Position numbers and translations under genes: made by a program. Below the pieces are notes generated by a model, which had not been told where the DNA came from, did no database searches, and saw only the letters and a list, made by a program, of their open reading frames with translations. A stretch of DNA of 61,818 bases from Microbispora rosea. GTDB taxonomy: Bacteria; Actinomycetota; Actinomycetes; Streptosporangiales; Streptosporangiaceae. This document shows, piece after piece, positions 16,641-25,333 of this stretch. The DNA lies in assembly GCF_900156315.1 (NCBI RefSeq), contig NZ_FTNI01000041.1:1-61818 (forward strand), read 5' to 3'. Position 1 is the first letter of the stretch, and every line of letters starts with the position of its first letter.

Positions 16641-18062
16641 TCACGGAGAGACGCTGTCGCCGGTCGAAGCCGTCGTCTCCGCATCGGGAACGGCCGGGAG
16701 GCGCAGGACGAAGCGGGCGCCGACGGGGCTGTCCTCGATTGTCAGGCTGCCTCCGTGGGCCTCCGCGATCTGCCGGGCGATCGCCAGACCCAGCCCCGCG
16801 CCCCCCGCGTTCCTGCTGCGCGCCGTGTCCACCCGGGTGAACCGGTCGAACACCATCTCGCGCTTGTCCCGGTCGATGCCCGGCCCGTCGTCGCTGACCT
16901 CCAGCACCGCGGTGTCATGATCCTCGCCGGGTTCGTGCCGTACGGACACGGTGACCGTCGTCCTGGCATGCCGTTCGGCGTTGTCGAGAAGGCTGGTCAG
17001 CAGCCGGGCGAGACGCACCCTGTCGCCGATCACGACGACCCCGGGCTTGATGGCGCAATCGAGACGCTTGGCCTTGGGCCGGCGGTTCCGCAGCTCCGCG
17101 GCCACGAGCACGGCCAGATCGACCCTGCACTGTTCGCCGCACGCGCCCTGCTCCAGCCGGTCGAGGGTCAGCAGGTCGTGCACGATCGCCTGCAGCCGGT
17201 CGAGACTGGGCAGGAGGACCGCACCAAGCTGGCGCACGCTGGTCTCCTCCGGCGCGAGGAGGCCGTCCTCCACCTCGGCGCGCATGGCGGCTATCGGAGT
17301 GCGCAGATCGTGGGAGGCGTTGGAGACGAACTGGCGCTGGTGTCGCAGCGCGCTCTGCACCTGCTGCAGCGCGCTGTCCAGCCGGCTCAGCGTACGGTTG
17401 ACGCTGTCGGCCATCGCCCGGATCTCGTCGTCCGCGGGCGGCATCGGCACCCGGCGGCCGGGGCAGGTCTCGTTGATCTCGTCCAGTTCCGCGCGGATGG
17501 CGTCCATCGGCCTGAGCGATGCGCGCACGTCTCGGTAGCCCAGATAGGTGATGGCCGCGGCCAGCGCCGCGGCACTCACTCCCACCAGCGCGGCCAGCCA
17601 GGGATCGACCCATGGCGGCACCTCCGGGGCCGCGCTGTAGACCAGCCATCGGCCGCTGCTGCGGTGCGCCCACTGCGCCACGACGACGTGGCATCCGGGG
17701 GTCGGGAAGTCGCCGCTGCACACGGTACGGGTCACGCTGTTCCTGGTGTCCGGCGGAAAGAACAGCGCCATTCTCGGCTTGCCCCGCATGTTCGCGGTCG
17801 AGGCGACCACAGCGCCGGAGGGGTCGACCACCTGGAGATCGCGACTCTTGTACACGTCGAGCGGGTAGGTCAGTTCCCCCCGCTCAAGCTGGACGGCCAC
17901 GCGGCCACCCGCCGCCGTGATCTCCCCTGTGGTGTCGTCGCTGGCGTAGTGATGGACACCCATCATGATGGACAGGGCCAGCAGCGCACACAGAAAGGCC
18001 GCCGTCACCCCGGTGAACAGGGTGATGCGGAACGTGATGGAGAAGTGGTCGTGCAGGCGCAT
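16641..18062 (-). CDS. Two-component sensor histidine kinase, orphan
   Basis: 473 residues from the ATG at 18062, which has an AGGAGG seven bases ahead. TM1 lies at about residues 10-36, an extracytoplasmic sensor of ~110 residues with two cysteines follows, then TM2 near 150-170. A HAMP linker leads to the HisKA box SNASHDLRTPIAAM (phospho-acceptor His). N box LLTSLLDNAERHA, G1 SDDGPGID and G2 GAGLGLAIARQ complete the ATPase. No response regulator gene is next to it: upstream is a 545-bp gap, downstream the convergent amidohydrolase. Confidence 0.92.
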   Translation of the reverse strand: MRLHDHFSITFRITLFTGVTAAFLCALLALSIMMGVHHYASDDTTGEITAAGGRVAVQLERGELTYPLDVYKSRDLQVVDPSGAVVASTANMRGKPRMALFFPPDTRNSVTRTVCSGDFPTPGCHVVVAQWAHRSSGRWLVYSAAPEVPPWVDPWLAALVGVSAAALAAAITYLGYRDVRASLRPMDAIRAELDEINETCPGRRVPMPPADDEIRAMADSVNRTLSRLDSALQQVQSALRHQRQFVSNASHDLRTPIAAMRAEVEDGLLAPEETSVRQLGAVLLPSLDRLQAIVHDLLTLDRLEQGACGEQCRVDLAVLVAAELRNRRPKAKRLDCAIKPGVVVIGDRVRLARLLTSLLDNAERHARTTVTVSVRHEPGEDHDTAVLEVSDDGPGIDRDKREMVFDRFTRVDTARSRNAGGAGLGLAIARQIAEAHGGSLTIEDSPVGARFVLRLPAVPDAETTASTGDSVSP

Positions 18063-18378
18063 CCTCCCCCCTCCTGGCCAGTGGACCATACGAGGCGGAA
18101 AGAGCCGGGAAAGAGGTGATTGTCCTATCTCGACAGGTCGCCACAGCCGATCCACGTCTTGGGCGGAACACCAAGGAATCCCCGCCTCTCGTTCGTAGGC
18201 GCCTCTGGGCGGGACACCCGCGGCCGCTCGGACGTTTACCGGAAAGCGGAGAGGCCGGGCCGCACCCGGCACCGCGGTTGATCATGTGGGTGCCGGGGCC
18301 TTTCTCGGTCGCAGTCAGCGGCAGCTAGTGGAGGGTGGCTGGAGGCCGTGGTGCCGGAGGAGACGCACGACACCGGTT
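18063..18378. other. Gene-free stretch upstream of the sensor kinase
   Basis: No credible coding frame was found on either strand. The part next to 18062 carries the kinase ribosome site. The remainder up to the first TGGAC-N6-GTCCA operator at 18379 shows no repeat or RNA that I recognise. Confidence 0.4.
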
Positions 18379-18394
18379 TGGACGATTTAGTCCA
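18379..18394. promoter_or_regulatory. TGGAC-N6-GTCCA operator, copy 1
   Basis: TGGACGATTTAGTCCA is a perfect 5-6-5 inverted repeat. The same core in opposite orientation occurs 155 bp downstream, in front of the broken oxidoreductase gene. TetR- and MarR-type repressors use sites of this size. No regulator gene remains next to it. Confidence 0.5.
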
Positions 18395-18533
18395 GTTCGG
18401 TTGACCGTTGATGTCCCTTGAGGCGTCCCATCGACCATCGAGCGCACAACCCGCTCGCAGGCATATCGACCTCTTTGATCGCCGCCAGGCGCTCGCCGCT
18501 CACCGGGCACAACGACTCCGCATCCGTACTAAT

Positions 18534-18551
18534 CTGGACCAGTTCGTCCAG
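18534..18551. promoter_or_regulatory. TGGAC-N6-GTCCA operator, copy 2
   Basis: CTGGACCAGTTCGTCCAG is a perfect 6-6-6 inverted repeat, 56 bp before the start of the oxidoreductase remnant. Read on the minus strand it shares TGGACGA and GTCCAG with copy 1. Together they look like the operators of a lost divergent repressor/oxidoreductase pair. Confidence 0.55.
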
Positions 18552-18607
18552 TTTTGGCTGGATCGTACATGCCGCGCAGGCAAAGACTGGATACACCGAG
18601 GTGCCGG

Positions 18608-18990
18608 ATGAAGGCGATTGTGGTGACGGATCAGGCCGCGGGAACGGCCGGGAGGACGCCGGCCGAGCGTCCCGATCCGGAGGCGGCGAGGAACGACGTC
18701 CTCGTTGCGGTTCACGCGTCGGAATTCACCTCCGGGTGAGCTGTCGTGGCCATCGAACTGGACGGATCGCCTCGGCCGTGACCGGACGCCGTCGATCCCC
18801 GGGCACGAGTCGGCCGGTGTGATCAGCGCCGTTGACTGTGGAACGACGGGGCTGTCGGCGGGACAGCGGACGTTCGGCCTCACCGACTGGACTCGCGGCG
18901 GCACCCTCGCGGAGTACGCGGCCGTCGAGGCGCGCACCCTCACGTCGCTGCCGGGCGATGCCGGCATCACGGTGGTCGCGAGCCTGCCGG
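18608..18990 (+). pseudogene. Zinc-type/quinone NADP-dependent oxidoreductase (MDR), frameshifted and truncated
   Basis: The start ATG has a GAGGTG ribosome site. The first frame reads MKAIVVTDQA to VHASEFTSG and stops at 18739. The protein continues in the next frame as GELSWPSNWTDRLGR and TPSIPGHESAGVISAV, then RGGTLAEYAAVEARTL. One extra G in the GGG run at 18734-18736 explains the shift. After about 18985 the similarity ends: the Rossmann domain is missing and the flavoenzyme gene begins. Only the N-terminal GroES-like domain is left. It is clearly non-functional. Confidence 0.8.
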
Positions 18991-19030
18991 GAACGCGACA
19001 CCCCAAACGAAATACTTGGAGATACACCCT

Positions 19031-20446
19031 GTGAGTGCAACGTCCTTTGGCTTCAATGCCGAGCGTGTCCACGAGGAGGTCGCAGAGCTCGCAACCGAGA
19101 TACACGGGCTATTGCTGGTGCCGGGTGAGGAGGGTTACGCCGCGGAGAGTAGTGCGTACAACCTCAACAATCCGCTGGAACCGGCGCTGGTGGTCGGCGC
19201 CGCGAACACGGCCGACGTACAGGCCGCAGTCCGCTTCGCCGCAGGGCACAATCGGCCGGTGGCGGTGCGAGCCACGGGACATCAGGTCATCCGATCGACG
19301 CGCGAAGCCGTACTGATCAATACCTCGCGGTTGAACGGAGTGCACGTGGATGCCGTCAACCGGATCGTCCGCGTGGAGGCGGGAGTGCGCTGGCATGAGG
19401 TGGTCGAGAAAGCGGCCGAGTACGGCCTGGCGCCGCTGAACGGCTCCTCACTGGACGTCGGAGTGATCGGCTACATCCTCGGGGGCGGGCAGGGCCCTGT
19501 CCTCAGCCGGTCCCAGGGTTATGCCTCAGAACACGTACAGATGATCGAGGTCGTGACCGCCGACGGCGAACTGCGAAAGGTGACGGCGGACAGCGAACCA
19601 GACCTGTTCTGGGCGCTGCGCGGAGGCAAGGGGAACTTCGGGGTAGTGACCGCACTGGAGATGTGCCTGTTCCCGGTGACGGAGTTCTACGGAGGTGGAC
19701 TCTACTTCGCCGGAGAGCAGATGGCCGAGGTCCTGCACGTCTGGCGGACGTGGGCGGCCGGACTGCCGGAGGAGGCCACCACCTCGGTCGCGGTCCAGCG
19801 GCTGCCTGCGTTGCCGGAACTACCTGAACCGCTTCGCGGTGCGTTCGTGCTGCACGTGCGGTTCGCCCACCTCGGCCCCGCCTCCGAGGGAGAGGCTCTG
19901 ATCGCCCCGATCCGGGCCGTCACCACCCCACTGCTGGACGCGGTGACGAAGATGCCGTACACGAGCGTCGGCATGATCCACATGGATCCCCCGCAGCCGA
20001 TGCCCTACTACGACCGGACCACGGCGCTACGGGAACTGTCCGCCGAGACCATGGACGCCTTCATCGAACTCACCGGACCGGGCTCGGACTGCCCGCTGGC
20101 CAGCGTGGAAATCCGTGCCCTCGGCGGAGCGCTGGACCGGGAGCCGGCCGTACCGGACGCGGTGCCCACACGAGGGATACCGTTCATCGTGTTCGCCGCC
20201 GGCGTCGGCGGGCCTGACCAGGCCGGTCTGCTACAGGGGTACCTCGACCGGATCATGCGCCGCCTCGCCCCGTGGGCGGTTGAGGGCAACCGCATGGTGA
20301 ACTTCCTGTCCGCGGACGAGGCCACCACTGCGGAAGAACTGCGTCTGGTGTACGGCGCGGAGCGCTACCGGCGTCTGGCTGAGATCAAAAAGGCGTACGA
20401 CCCACTCAACGTGTTCCGGGTGAACCACAACATCGTGCCGGCGTAA
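19031..20446 (+). CDS. FAD-linked oxidoreductase of the berberine-bridge-enzyme type
   Basis: 471 residues from GTG at 19031 with GGAG nine bases ahead. The PCMH-type FAD domain spans about residues 35-210: ALVVGAANTADVQAAVRFA, RATGHQV (His usually carrying covalent FAD), then VIGYILGGGQGP and RGGKGNFGVVTALEM. The C-terminus has the BBE segment YDPLNVFRVNHNI. Such enzymes oxidise alcohols, sugars or secondary metabolites with O2. The second flavinylation Cys is not obvious. It is 40 bp behind an oxidoreductase remnant and may formerly have been controlled by the same operators. Confidence 0.9.
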   Translation: MSATSFGFNAERVHEEVAELATEIHGLLLVPGEEGYAAESSAYNLNNPLEPALVVGAANTADVQAAVRFAAGHNRPVAVRATGHQVIRSTREAVLINTSRLNGVHVDAVNRIVRVEAGVRWHEVVEKAAEYGLAPLNGSSLDVGVIGYILGGGQGPVLSRSQGYASEHVQMIEVVTADGELRKVTADSEPDLFWALRGGKGNFGVVTALEMCLFPVTEFYGGGLYFAGEQMAEVLHVWRTWAAGLPEEATTSVAVQRLPALPELPEPLRGAFVLHVRFAHLGPASEGEALIAPIRAVTTPLLDAVTKMPYTSVGMIHMDPPQPMPYYDRTTALRELSAETMDAFIELTGPGSDCPLASVEIRALGGALDREPAVPDAVPTRGIPFIVFAAGVGGPDQAGLLQGYLDRIMRRLAPWAVEGNRMVNFLSADEATTAEELRLVYGAERYRRLAEIKKAYDPLNVFRVNHNIVPA

Positions 20447-20559
20447 CCACTGGGGGTAAGTCCGTCTGCCACACGATCAGGTGCAGGCGGCTCTGGACGC
20501 CGCACAGGCGCGTCACCCGCCGTTGTCCGTCCCTATCGAAGACCACACGGACAGCCGTG

Positions 20560-20860
20560 TGATTGATCAGGCGTTTTGTGTGTCGTGGTGGGTGTTGCTG
20601 GCGATGCCCAGGCCACCGCCGTGTCAGGACCATGTTCGTGTAGGCGCGGGCAGAGCGATGGGCTCAATGATGAGACCCGCTTCTTCGAGGACTTCTCGGC
20701 GGAGGCCATCGCTGATGGCCTCCCCCAGCTCGAGGACTCCGCCCGGCGCTTGCCAATCACCGTTGTCGGCTCATCGGGTGAGCAGGACGGGGTCATGGTC
20801 GTCGATGATTACGCCGGCAACGCTCACCGAGTGGCGTTCGTCGCGCCCGGTCAGATGTCA
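20560..20860 (-). pseudogene. NUDIX hydrolase, broken by stop and frameshift
   Basis: On the minus strand the translation runs SVAGVIIDDHDPVLLTR, then a TGA stop, then ADNGDWQAPGGVLELGE and a perfect NUDIX box end (LRREVLEEAGL). After IALP the frame is lost: a YTNM-like segment appears one frame over and the rest of the domain is unreadable. The intact box shows the decay is recent. From 20860 to 21134 no gene was recognised. Confidence 0.7.
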
Positions 20861-21134
20861 CCTCCAGCCGATCGCCTTGAGGGCAGTAAACGTGCAGACG
20901 AGTCGAGGAGTGGGGCATGGCCGGTGACGAGAGGACCCGGCAAATGATCGTGCCGTCTTCTGGCAGACAGCCGACCACCTCCGTGAGGCCGTCGAACGTG
21001 GGCGCCTGTGCCAGACGCGACCCGTACCTTCGCCTCCTCGAAGCGGCCATCGCGACCTTCCATCAACGCTAGAGATCACGGCTGTTACGTGAAACGAAGC
21101 CCCCCGAAGCGTTTCGCCGGGGTCTGGTTCTCCG

Positions 21135-22076
21135 TCAGCCGGCGGGGAAGTAATGGCCGTTGTCCAGGTCGTCAAGCAGTCGCGGCTGAACCGGTTCCCA
21201 CCCGAGGACCTGACGGGTGATGGCGTTGGACGCCGGGTAGCTGCGCGTGACGACGTTGGCGAGGAACCCGAAGTATCCCGGCAACACCAGTTCGTCCATG
21301 GGAATACTCAGGGCAGGCAGGCCCAGGCGGCTGCCGATCGCCTCGGAGATTTCCCGGAACGCGACGCCCTCATCCGCTACCGCGTGCCAATACCGGCCCG
21401 CCGGCCCCTTCTCCAGTGCCAACCGGAACAAGGAGGCGGCATCACGGATGTGCACGGCGTTCCACAGGTTCGCGCCGTCCCCGGGGTAGCCGGCGAAACC
21501 TCTCTCCTTCGCCAGAGCGATCAGCTGTACGAGGAAACCGCGACTGTCTGTGGTGCTGTGCGCGATGTTCGCGATCCGCACGACCGACGACCGCACTCCT
21601 CGTTCAGCGAGCCCGATCACGGCCGACTCCACGACATTACGAGCATGCAGAGTGCCTTTGTGCTCGTCGCGGACGGGCAGGGCCGGGTCCTCCTCGGTGG
21701 CCGGCCGGCCCAGGTCCTGCTGCCCGGGCGAGCCGATGCTGCCGGCCACGACCAGCGGTTTTCCGGTCCCTTCCAGCGCCTCGCCGTAGGCGAGCATGAT
21801 GGGGACCTCCGCGGCGGCCACGGCATCGATTCCACCGGAGAAGAGCAGGTCCTGTCGATGCGCGACATGGATGACGCCGTCGAACTCCGCGGCCGTCTCC
21901 CGGAGCCCGGTGAGATCCTCGAGGTCGCCTCGACGCACCTTGGCGCCGAGCGCGGACAGCGCCGCTGCCGCCCCGTCCGACCGGGCCAGGCCGGTGACCT
22001 CGTGACCGGCGGCGACGAGCTCGGGGACGATGTGGGAACCGGAGTGGCCGGTTCCACCAGTAACAAAAACGCGCAT
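21135..22076 (-). CDS. NAD-dependent epimerase/dehydratase-like extended SDR
   Basis: 313 residues. VFVTGGTGHSGSHIV at the N-terminus is the nucleotide-binding glycine motif. DLEDL and VIHVAHR follow as in atypical extended SDRs. The usual YxxxK is changed: HARNVVESAV stands in this region, so the active site is non-canonical. Often annotated as NAD(P)H-binding or NmrA-like. 42 bp downstream of the F420-type reductase and probably in one operon, divergent from a LysR gene. Confidence 0.88.
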   Translation of the reverse strand: MRVFVTGGTGHSGSHIVPELVAAGHEVTGLARSDGAAAALSALGAKVRRGDLEDLTGLRETAAEFDGVIHVAHRQDLLFSGGIDAVAAAEVPIMLAYGEALEGTGKPLVVAGSIGSPGQQDLGRPATEEDPALPVRDEHKGTLHARNVVESAVIGLAERGVRSSVVRIANIAHSTTDSRGFLVQLIALAKERGFAGYPGDGANLWNAVHIRDAASLFRLALEKGPAGRYWHAVADEGVAFREISEAIGSRLGLPALSIPMDELVLPGYFGFLANVVTRSYPASNAITRQVLGWEPVQPRLLDDLDNGHYFPAG

Positions 22077-22118
22077 GATATGGCTCTCCGTGGGTGAAGA
22101 AGTGTGGGTGTGATCGGT

Positions 22119-22742
22119 TCAGCGGAGAGTGCTGATGCCGAGGGTGAAGTCGAAGGTCCCGACACCGTTTCGGGCGAGGCTGATCATCAGCAGGCCCAGC
22201 CCTTCCAGCCAGTGCGCCATCTCCAGGCCTCCGGCATCCAGCGGGCGCAACCCCAGGCTTTCGATGAACGCCGAGACGGTTGCCTTGGCTTGAGCGTCGT
22301 CGCCGGCGAACAACACGTCCAGCGAGCGGCCCGGAACCAGCGTGTGCCCGAAGACGGTGTTGAACGCCTTCACGACGTGTGCGCTCGCCGGGGCGGCGTC
22401 GGCGATCGCCTGTGCGGCGGACGCGCCGTCAGCGGTGACCAGCCCGGTGGCGTCGGCGTTGACCGGGTTCGTGAGGTCGATGATGACCTTGCCGGCCAGC
22501 GCGTCACCGTACTGGGTGACCACGGGCACGGCACTGGCGTTCGGGACCGCGAGGATGACGATGTCGCCGGCTGGGGCGGTGCCGAACGTCACGGCCGTAG
22601 CGCCGCCGCCGAGCGCCGCGGCCATCTCCTTGGCCTTGGAGATGTCGCGGCCGATGATTTCGACGTCGTTGCCGCCCGCGACCACGCGGGCGCCCAGGGC
22701 GCGGGCCATGCCGCCCACGCCGACAATGCTGATGCCGCTCAT
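22119..22742 (-). CDS. NADP oxidoreductase, F420-dependent-type
   Basis: 207 residues. ISIVGVGGMARALGARV is the Rossmann glycine motif; EIIGRD follows, then ILAVPNASAVP, IDLTNPVN and VKAFNTVFG, the characteristic blocks of the F420:NADP oxidoreductase (Fno)-like family. The chain is the usual length. Whether it truly uses F420 cannot be read from the sequence. First gene of the unit with the SDR, and likely a LysR target. Confidence 0.88.
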   Translation of the reverse strand: MSGISIVGVGGMARALGARVVAGGNDVEIIGRDISKAKEMAAALGGGATAVTFGTAPAGDIVILAVPNASAVPVVTQYGDALAGKVIIDLTNPVNADATGLVTADGASAAQAIADAAPASAHVVKAFNTVFGHTLVPGRSLDVLFAGDDAQAKATVSAFIESLGLRPLDAGGLEMAHWLEGLGLLMISLARNGVGTFDFTLGISTLR

Positions 22743-22810
22743 GAGTCATGCCTTTCTGAAGCTGCGAAGGTCGTCGACGAACAAGTCATCGACGCCTCGG
22801 GAAGCGCACT

Positions 22811-22830
22811 GTTCGGCGCTCGACCCGAAC
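22811..22830. promoter_or_regulatory. Inverted repeat in the LysR divergent gap
   Basis: GTTCGG at 22811-22816 and CCGAAC at 22825-22830 form an inverted repeat with an 8-bp spacer in the 168-bp gap between the F420-type reductase and the LysR gene. Size and position suit a LysR-type binding site. Confidence 0.4.
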
Positions 22831-22910
22831 GTGCCACCAGCCGATCTCGGTGTCCAAGACCTCTTGTGGCGGTGGCGATAACCTGAAGGCATCACCAGAC
22901 GGGGGGCCTG

Positions 22911-23822
22911 ATGGATCTGGATTTACGCAAGCTGCGCTACTTCGTCGCGGTCGCTGAGAGGTTGCACTTCGGCCGCGCCGCCGACGACCTGCACATCGCG
23001 CAGCCGGCCCTCAGCCGCCAGATCCGCGCGCTCGAGCATGACCTCGGCGCCCCTCTGTTCGTCAGGGACAGCCACGGCGTGACGCTGACCGATGCAGGCC
23101 AGCAGTTGCTGGACGACGCCGGCCCGCTGCTGGCCGCCGCGCAGGGGGTCCGCCGCCGGGTGAGCGTTGCTGCGCGTGGCATCCGGCGGCTGACGGTTGG
23201 TTTCCGGGCCGGTGTCGCCGTCACACCAGCGGTACGGGCGTTCGAGACCCGGCATCCGGATGTGATCGTCGACGTACAGCGCATCGAGGGGGATGAACAG
23301 GCCGCGATGCTGCTCGACGGCCGCATCGACGTGGGTTATGTACGGCTGCCGATCGACGAGGCGGGCCTGCGCGTCACCCCGCTGTACACCGAGCCGCGGG
23401 TGGCGGTGCTGCCCGCCGACCACTGGTTGGCCGGCAAGGAACAGATCACCGAGGCCGACCTGGCCGGCGAACCGCTGGTCTGGAACGCCGACCCGAGCAC
23501 GCAGCCCACGAGGCGCCCGCACCCGAACGCCGGATACCAGGTGCGCGGGGTGGACGAGACGCTCGAGCACGTCGCAGCCGGCCGCGGTATCTCGTTTCTG
23601 GCCCGTTCAGCGACCGTGTTCTACTCCCATCCGGACGTCAGCTACGTGCCCATCCCGGACCTGTCCCCCGAACAGGTGTGCCTCGCCGTGCCGGCGGCAC
23701 GCACCTCGCCTCTGGTCGACGACTTCGTCGCCGCGGCTCGGGCGACCGCCGAGATCACAGCGGAATGCGGCAACTACGAAATGTGGCAGCTCGGAGGCGA
23801 ATCCGCCGCCACGAACGGTTGA
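22911..23822 (+). CDS. LysR-family transcriptional regulator
   Basis: 303 residues. The N-terminal winged helix reads LRKLRYFVAVAERLHFGRAA and QPALSRQIRALEHDLG, the LysR signature. The rest is the substrate-binding domain (IDVGYVRLPID, GISFLARSA). Divergent from the reductase/SDR pair, which it presumably controls. The following 235 bp to the terminator at 24058 hold no gene I can support. Confidence 0.93.
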   Translation: MDLDLRKLRYFVAVAERLHFGRAADDLHIAQPALSRQIRALEHDLGAPLFVRDSHGVTLTDAGQQLLDDAGPLLAAAQGVRRRVSVAARGIRRLTVGFRAGVAVTPAVRAFETRHPDVIVDVQRIEGDEQAAMLLDGRIDVGYVRLPIDEAGLRVTPLYTEPRVAVLPADHWLAGKEQITEADLAGEPLVWNADPSTQPTRRPHPNAGYQVRGVDETLEHVAAGRGISFLARSATVFYSHPDVSYVPIPDLSPEQVCLAVPAARTSPLVDDFVAAARATAEITAECGNYEMWQLGGESAATNG

Positions 23823-24057
23823 TCGATCCGGCCGGCCACAGCAGCGCCAACCGAGAGCCGCGCTCACCGCGATGCCGAACACTCCGGGTTCGATCGTTGC
23901 AGCCCCCGATCGGTGAACCGCAACACCGCATGACGGCGCGACCCGCCCGGCCGTTGACTTTCGCTGACTGCCGGCAGCGGAAACGAGGCGGTAGCCGTGC
24001 CGACCGGCCTCGACGGCGAACGACCCAGGACGTGGCGGTACGGCCCCGGGCAGCGAA

Positions 24058-24090
24058 AAGGCCCGCCAGGTGGATCACCTGACGGGCCTT
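24058..24090 (-). terminator. Terminator behind tRNA-Ala
   Basis: A strong hairpin, AAGGCCCG paired with CGGGCCTT and CAGGTG paired with CACCTG around a GAT loop, with one C/A mismatch between the two stems. On the minus strand it is followed by TTTT. It lies 5 bases after the tRNA 3' CCA. Confidence 0.85.
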
Positions 24091-24095
24091 CGTCG

Positions 24096-24172
24096 TGGTG
24101 GAGCTATGGGGATTTGAACCCCAGACCCCTTCGATGCGAACGAAGTGCGCTACCGGACTGCGCTATAGCCCC
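24096..24172 (-). tRNA. tRNA-Ala (anticodon CGC)
   Basis: Acceptor GGGGCTA pairs with TAGCTCC; D arm AGCGCAGTCCGGTAGCGC; anticodon stem CTTCG/CGAAG with loop TTCGCAT, anticodon CGC at 24136-24138; T loop GGGGTTCAAATCCCC. CCA is encoded (24096-24098). 77 nt. Confidence 0.95.
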
Positions 24173-24222
24173 AACGACCTCGACTAGATTAGCAAACTCT
24201 GCGGGGTGTTCGCGCCACCGAA

Positions 24223-24945
24223 TCAGTCTCCGGCCGCTCGGCGTCCGTCGGCGTACTGGTCGAAGACCTGGACGCGCTTGCGCGCCTCGAACTGGATGAT
24301 CTCCGCCTCGCGGACCGCCGCGGCCAGGGCGCGGCGGTGCTCCCGCCGGCGGCGCAGGTGCTCGGCCCGCGCCAGGGCGGCCTTCTCCCGCTGCTCCCTG
24401 TCCGCGCGCACGGCCACGCGCAGCACGGCGAGGTAGCCGAGGAGGAGCGCGCCCGAGGGCGCGACGGCCCACCAGGGCATCACGCGTACGGCCGCGGTGA
24501 CCACGGAGGCCAGCACGAGCAGGATGCTCCACAGGAGCCGACGCCGGCGACGGGCGAGGATCCGGGCGCGGCGGTGCGCGGCGACGCGGCGGGCCCGGGC
24601 GTGCCGCTCCGCCGCGATCCGGTCCGCCGTGACGGCCTCGGCGCCCGGCTCCGCGACGGAAGACGCGGCGGGACCGGCGGAGCCCGATGACGCGGCCGGC
24701 GGGGCGACGACGGTGTCGGCGTCGCCCGCGTCCGCATCGGCGTCCGCGTCTGTGTCGGCGGAGCCGTCCGCCGAGATCTCCGGAGCCTCGGTGAAGTCGG
24801 CGGCGGGCGGCTCGGACAGCGTGGACGCCTCCGCCTGCTCCTCGAACAGCTCGTCGTCGGTGTGCCGGTCCCGGCGCAGCCACATGGGCAGCAGGACGCT
24901 GAGCCACATGACGACGATGGCGAGGTAGAGCAGGGCACTACCCAT
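24223..24945 (-). CDS. sepX: SepX/GlpR-like divisome membrane protein
   Basis: 240 residues from the ATG at 24945 with GGAGG ahead (an upstream ATG at 24996 is less likely). One N-terminal TM (MGSALLYLAIVVMWLSVLL) is followed by PMWLRRDRH, an acidic Ala/Asp-rich linker, a strongly basic ARRRRR patch, two hydrophobic segments at about residues 137-175 and a basic coiled tail. This layout, and the position beside GNAT, moaB/mogA and moeA, match the actinobacterial SepX (Streptomyces) and GlpR (Corynebacterium) proteins, which help organise FtsZ division. GlpR is the membrane receptor of the gephyrin-like MoeA homologue Glp. The link is by family knowledge and synteny. Confidence 0.65.
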   Translation of the reverse strand: MGSALLYLAIVVMWLSVLLPMWLRRDRHTDDELFEEQAEASTLSEPPAADFTEAPEISADGSADTDADADADAGDADTVVAPPAASSGSAGPAASSVAEPGAEAVTADRIAAERHARARRVAAHRRARILARRRRRLLWSILLVLASVVTAAVRVMPWWAVAPSGALLLGYLAVLRVAVRADREQREKAALARAEHLRRRREHRRALAAAVREAEIIQFEARKRVQVFDQYADGRRAAGD

Positions 24946-25333
24946 GCGGCCACCTCCGGACCGCCGTACGGGCGTGCCTGAGGGCATGGTGAACACATCC
25001 GTGGCCCTGTGTCGGCGGAGAGGTGTTCACGTCACGCACCGTAGGACTGTGTGTCACTGAATGACGAGCATTCAGTCCGGTGTGTCGCGAGATCGTCAAA
25101 GCTCTTCATGTAATTCGATCCCGTGCGAGCGCGCGATTCCCACAGGCCACGCCCGTCGTCCGCCGTGAGGACCCGCTACCGGTGGGCCAGCGGCGGCCGG
25201 GGGGCGAGGGACGGGGTCCGCTTCCTCAATGGGATGCCTCCAGTGACGCGGTTTCGGTCTACCGCCACCGAGCATCACAGCGCCCGCTAGTGATCGGCTT
25301 GTCCTTCGATTGCAGCCGGTCGTACGCCGTCTC
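24946..25333. other. 388-bp non-coding gap upstream of sepX-like gene
   Basis: Holds the sepX-like promoter side, the inverted repeat at 25056 and otherwise no readable gene on either strand. The part near 25333 is the 3' flank of the GNAT gene. Confidence 0.5.
25056..25076. promoter_or_regulatory. ACTGAATG-N5-CATTCAGT inverted repeat
   Basis: A perfect 8-bp inverted repeat with the spacer ACGAG, about 110 bp upstream of the sepX-like start. It has TetR/MarR-operator dimensions; a weak terminator for the GNAT transcript is an alternative because both genes are on the minus strand. Confidence 0.4.

Noticed and set aside
18387..18596. 69-codon minus-strand frame (MYPVFACAACT) covering the second TGGAC operator
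   Set aside because: No family features, no ribosome site, and it would cover an operator; treated as chance.
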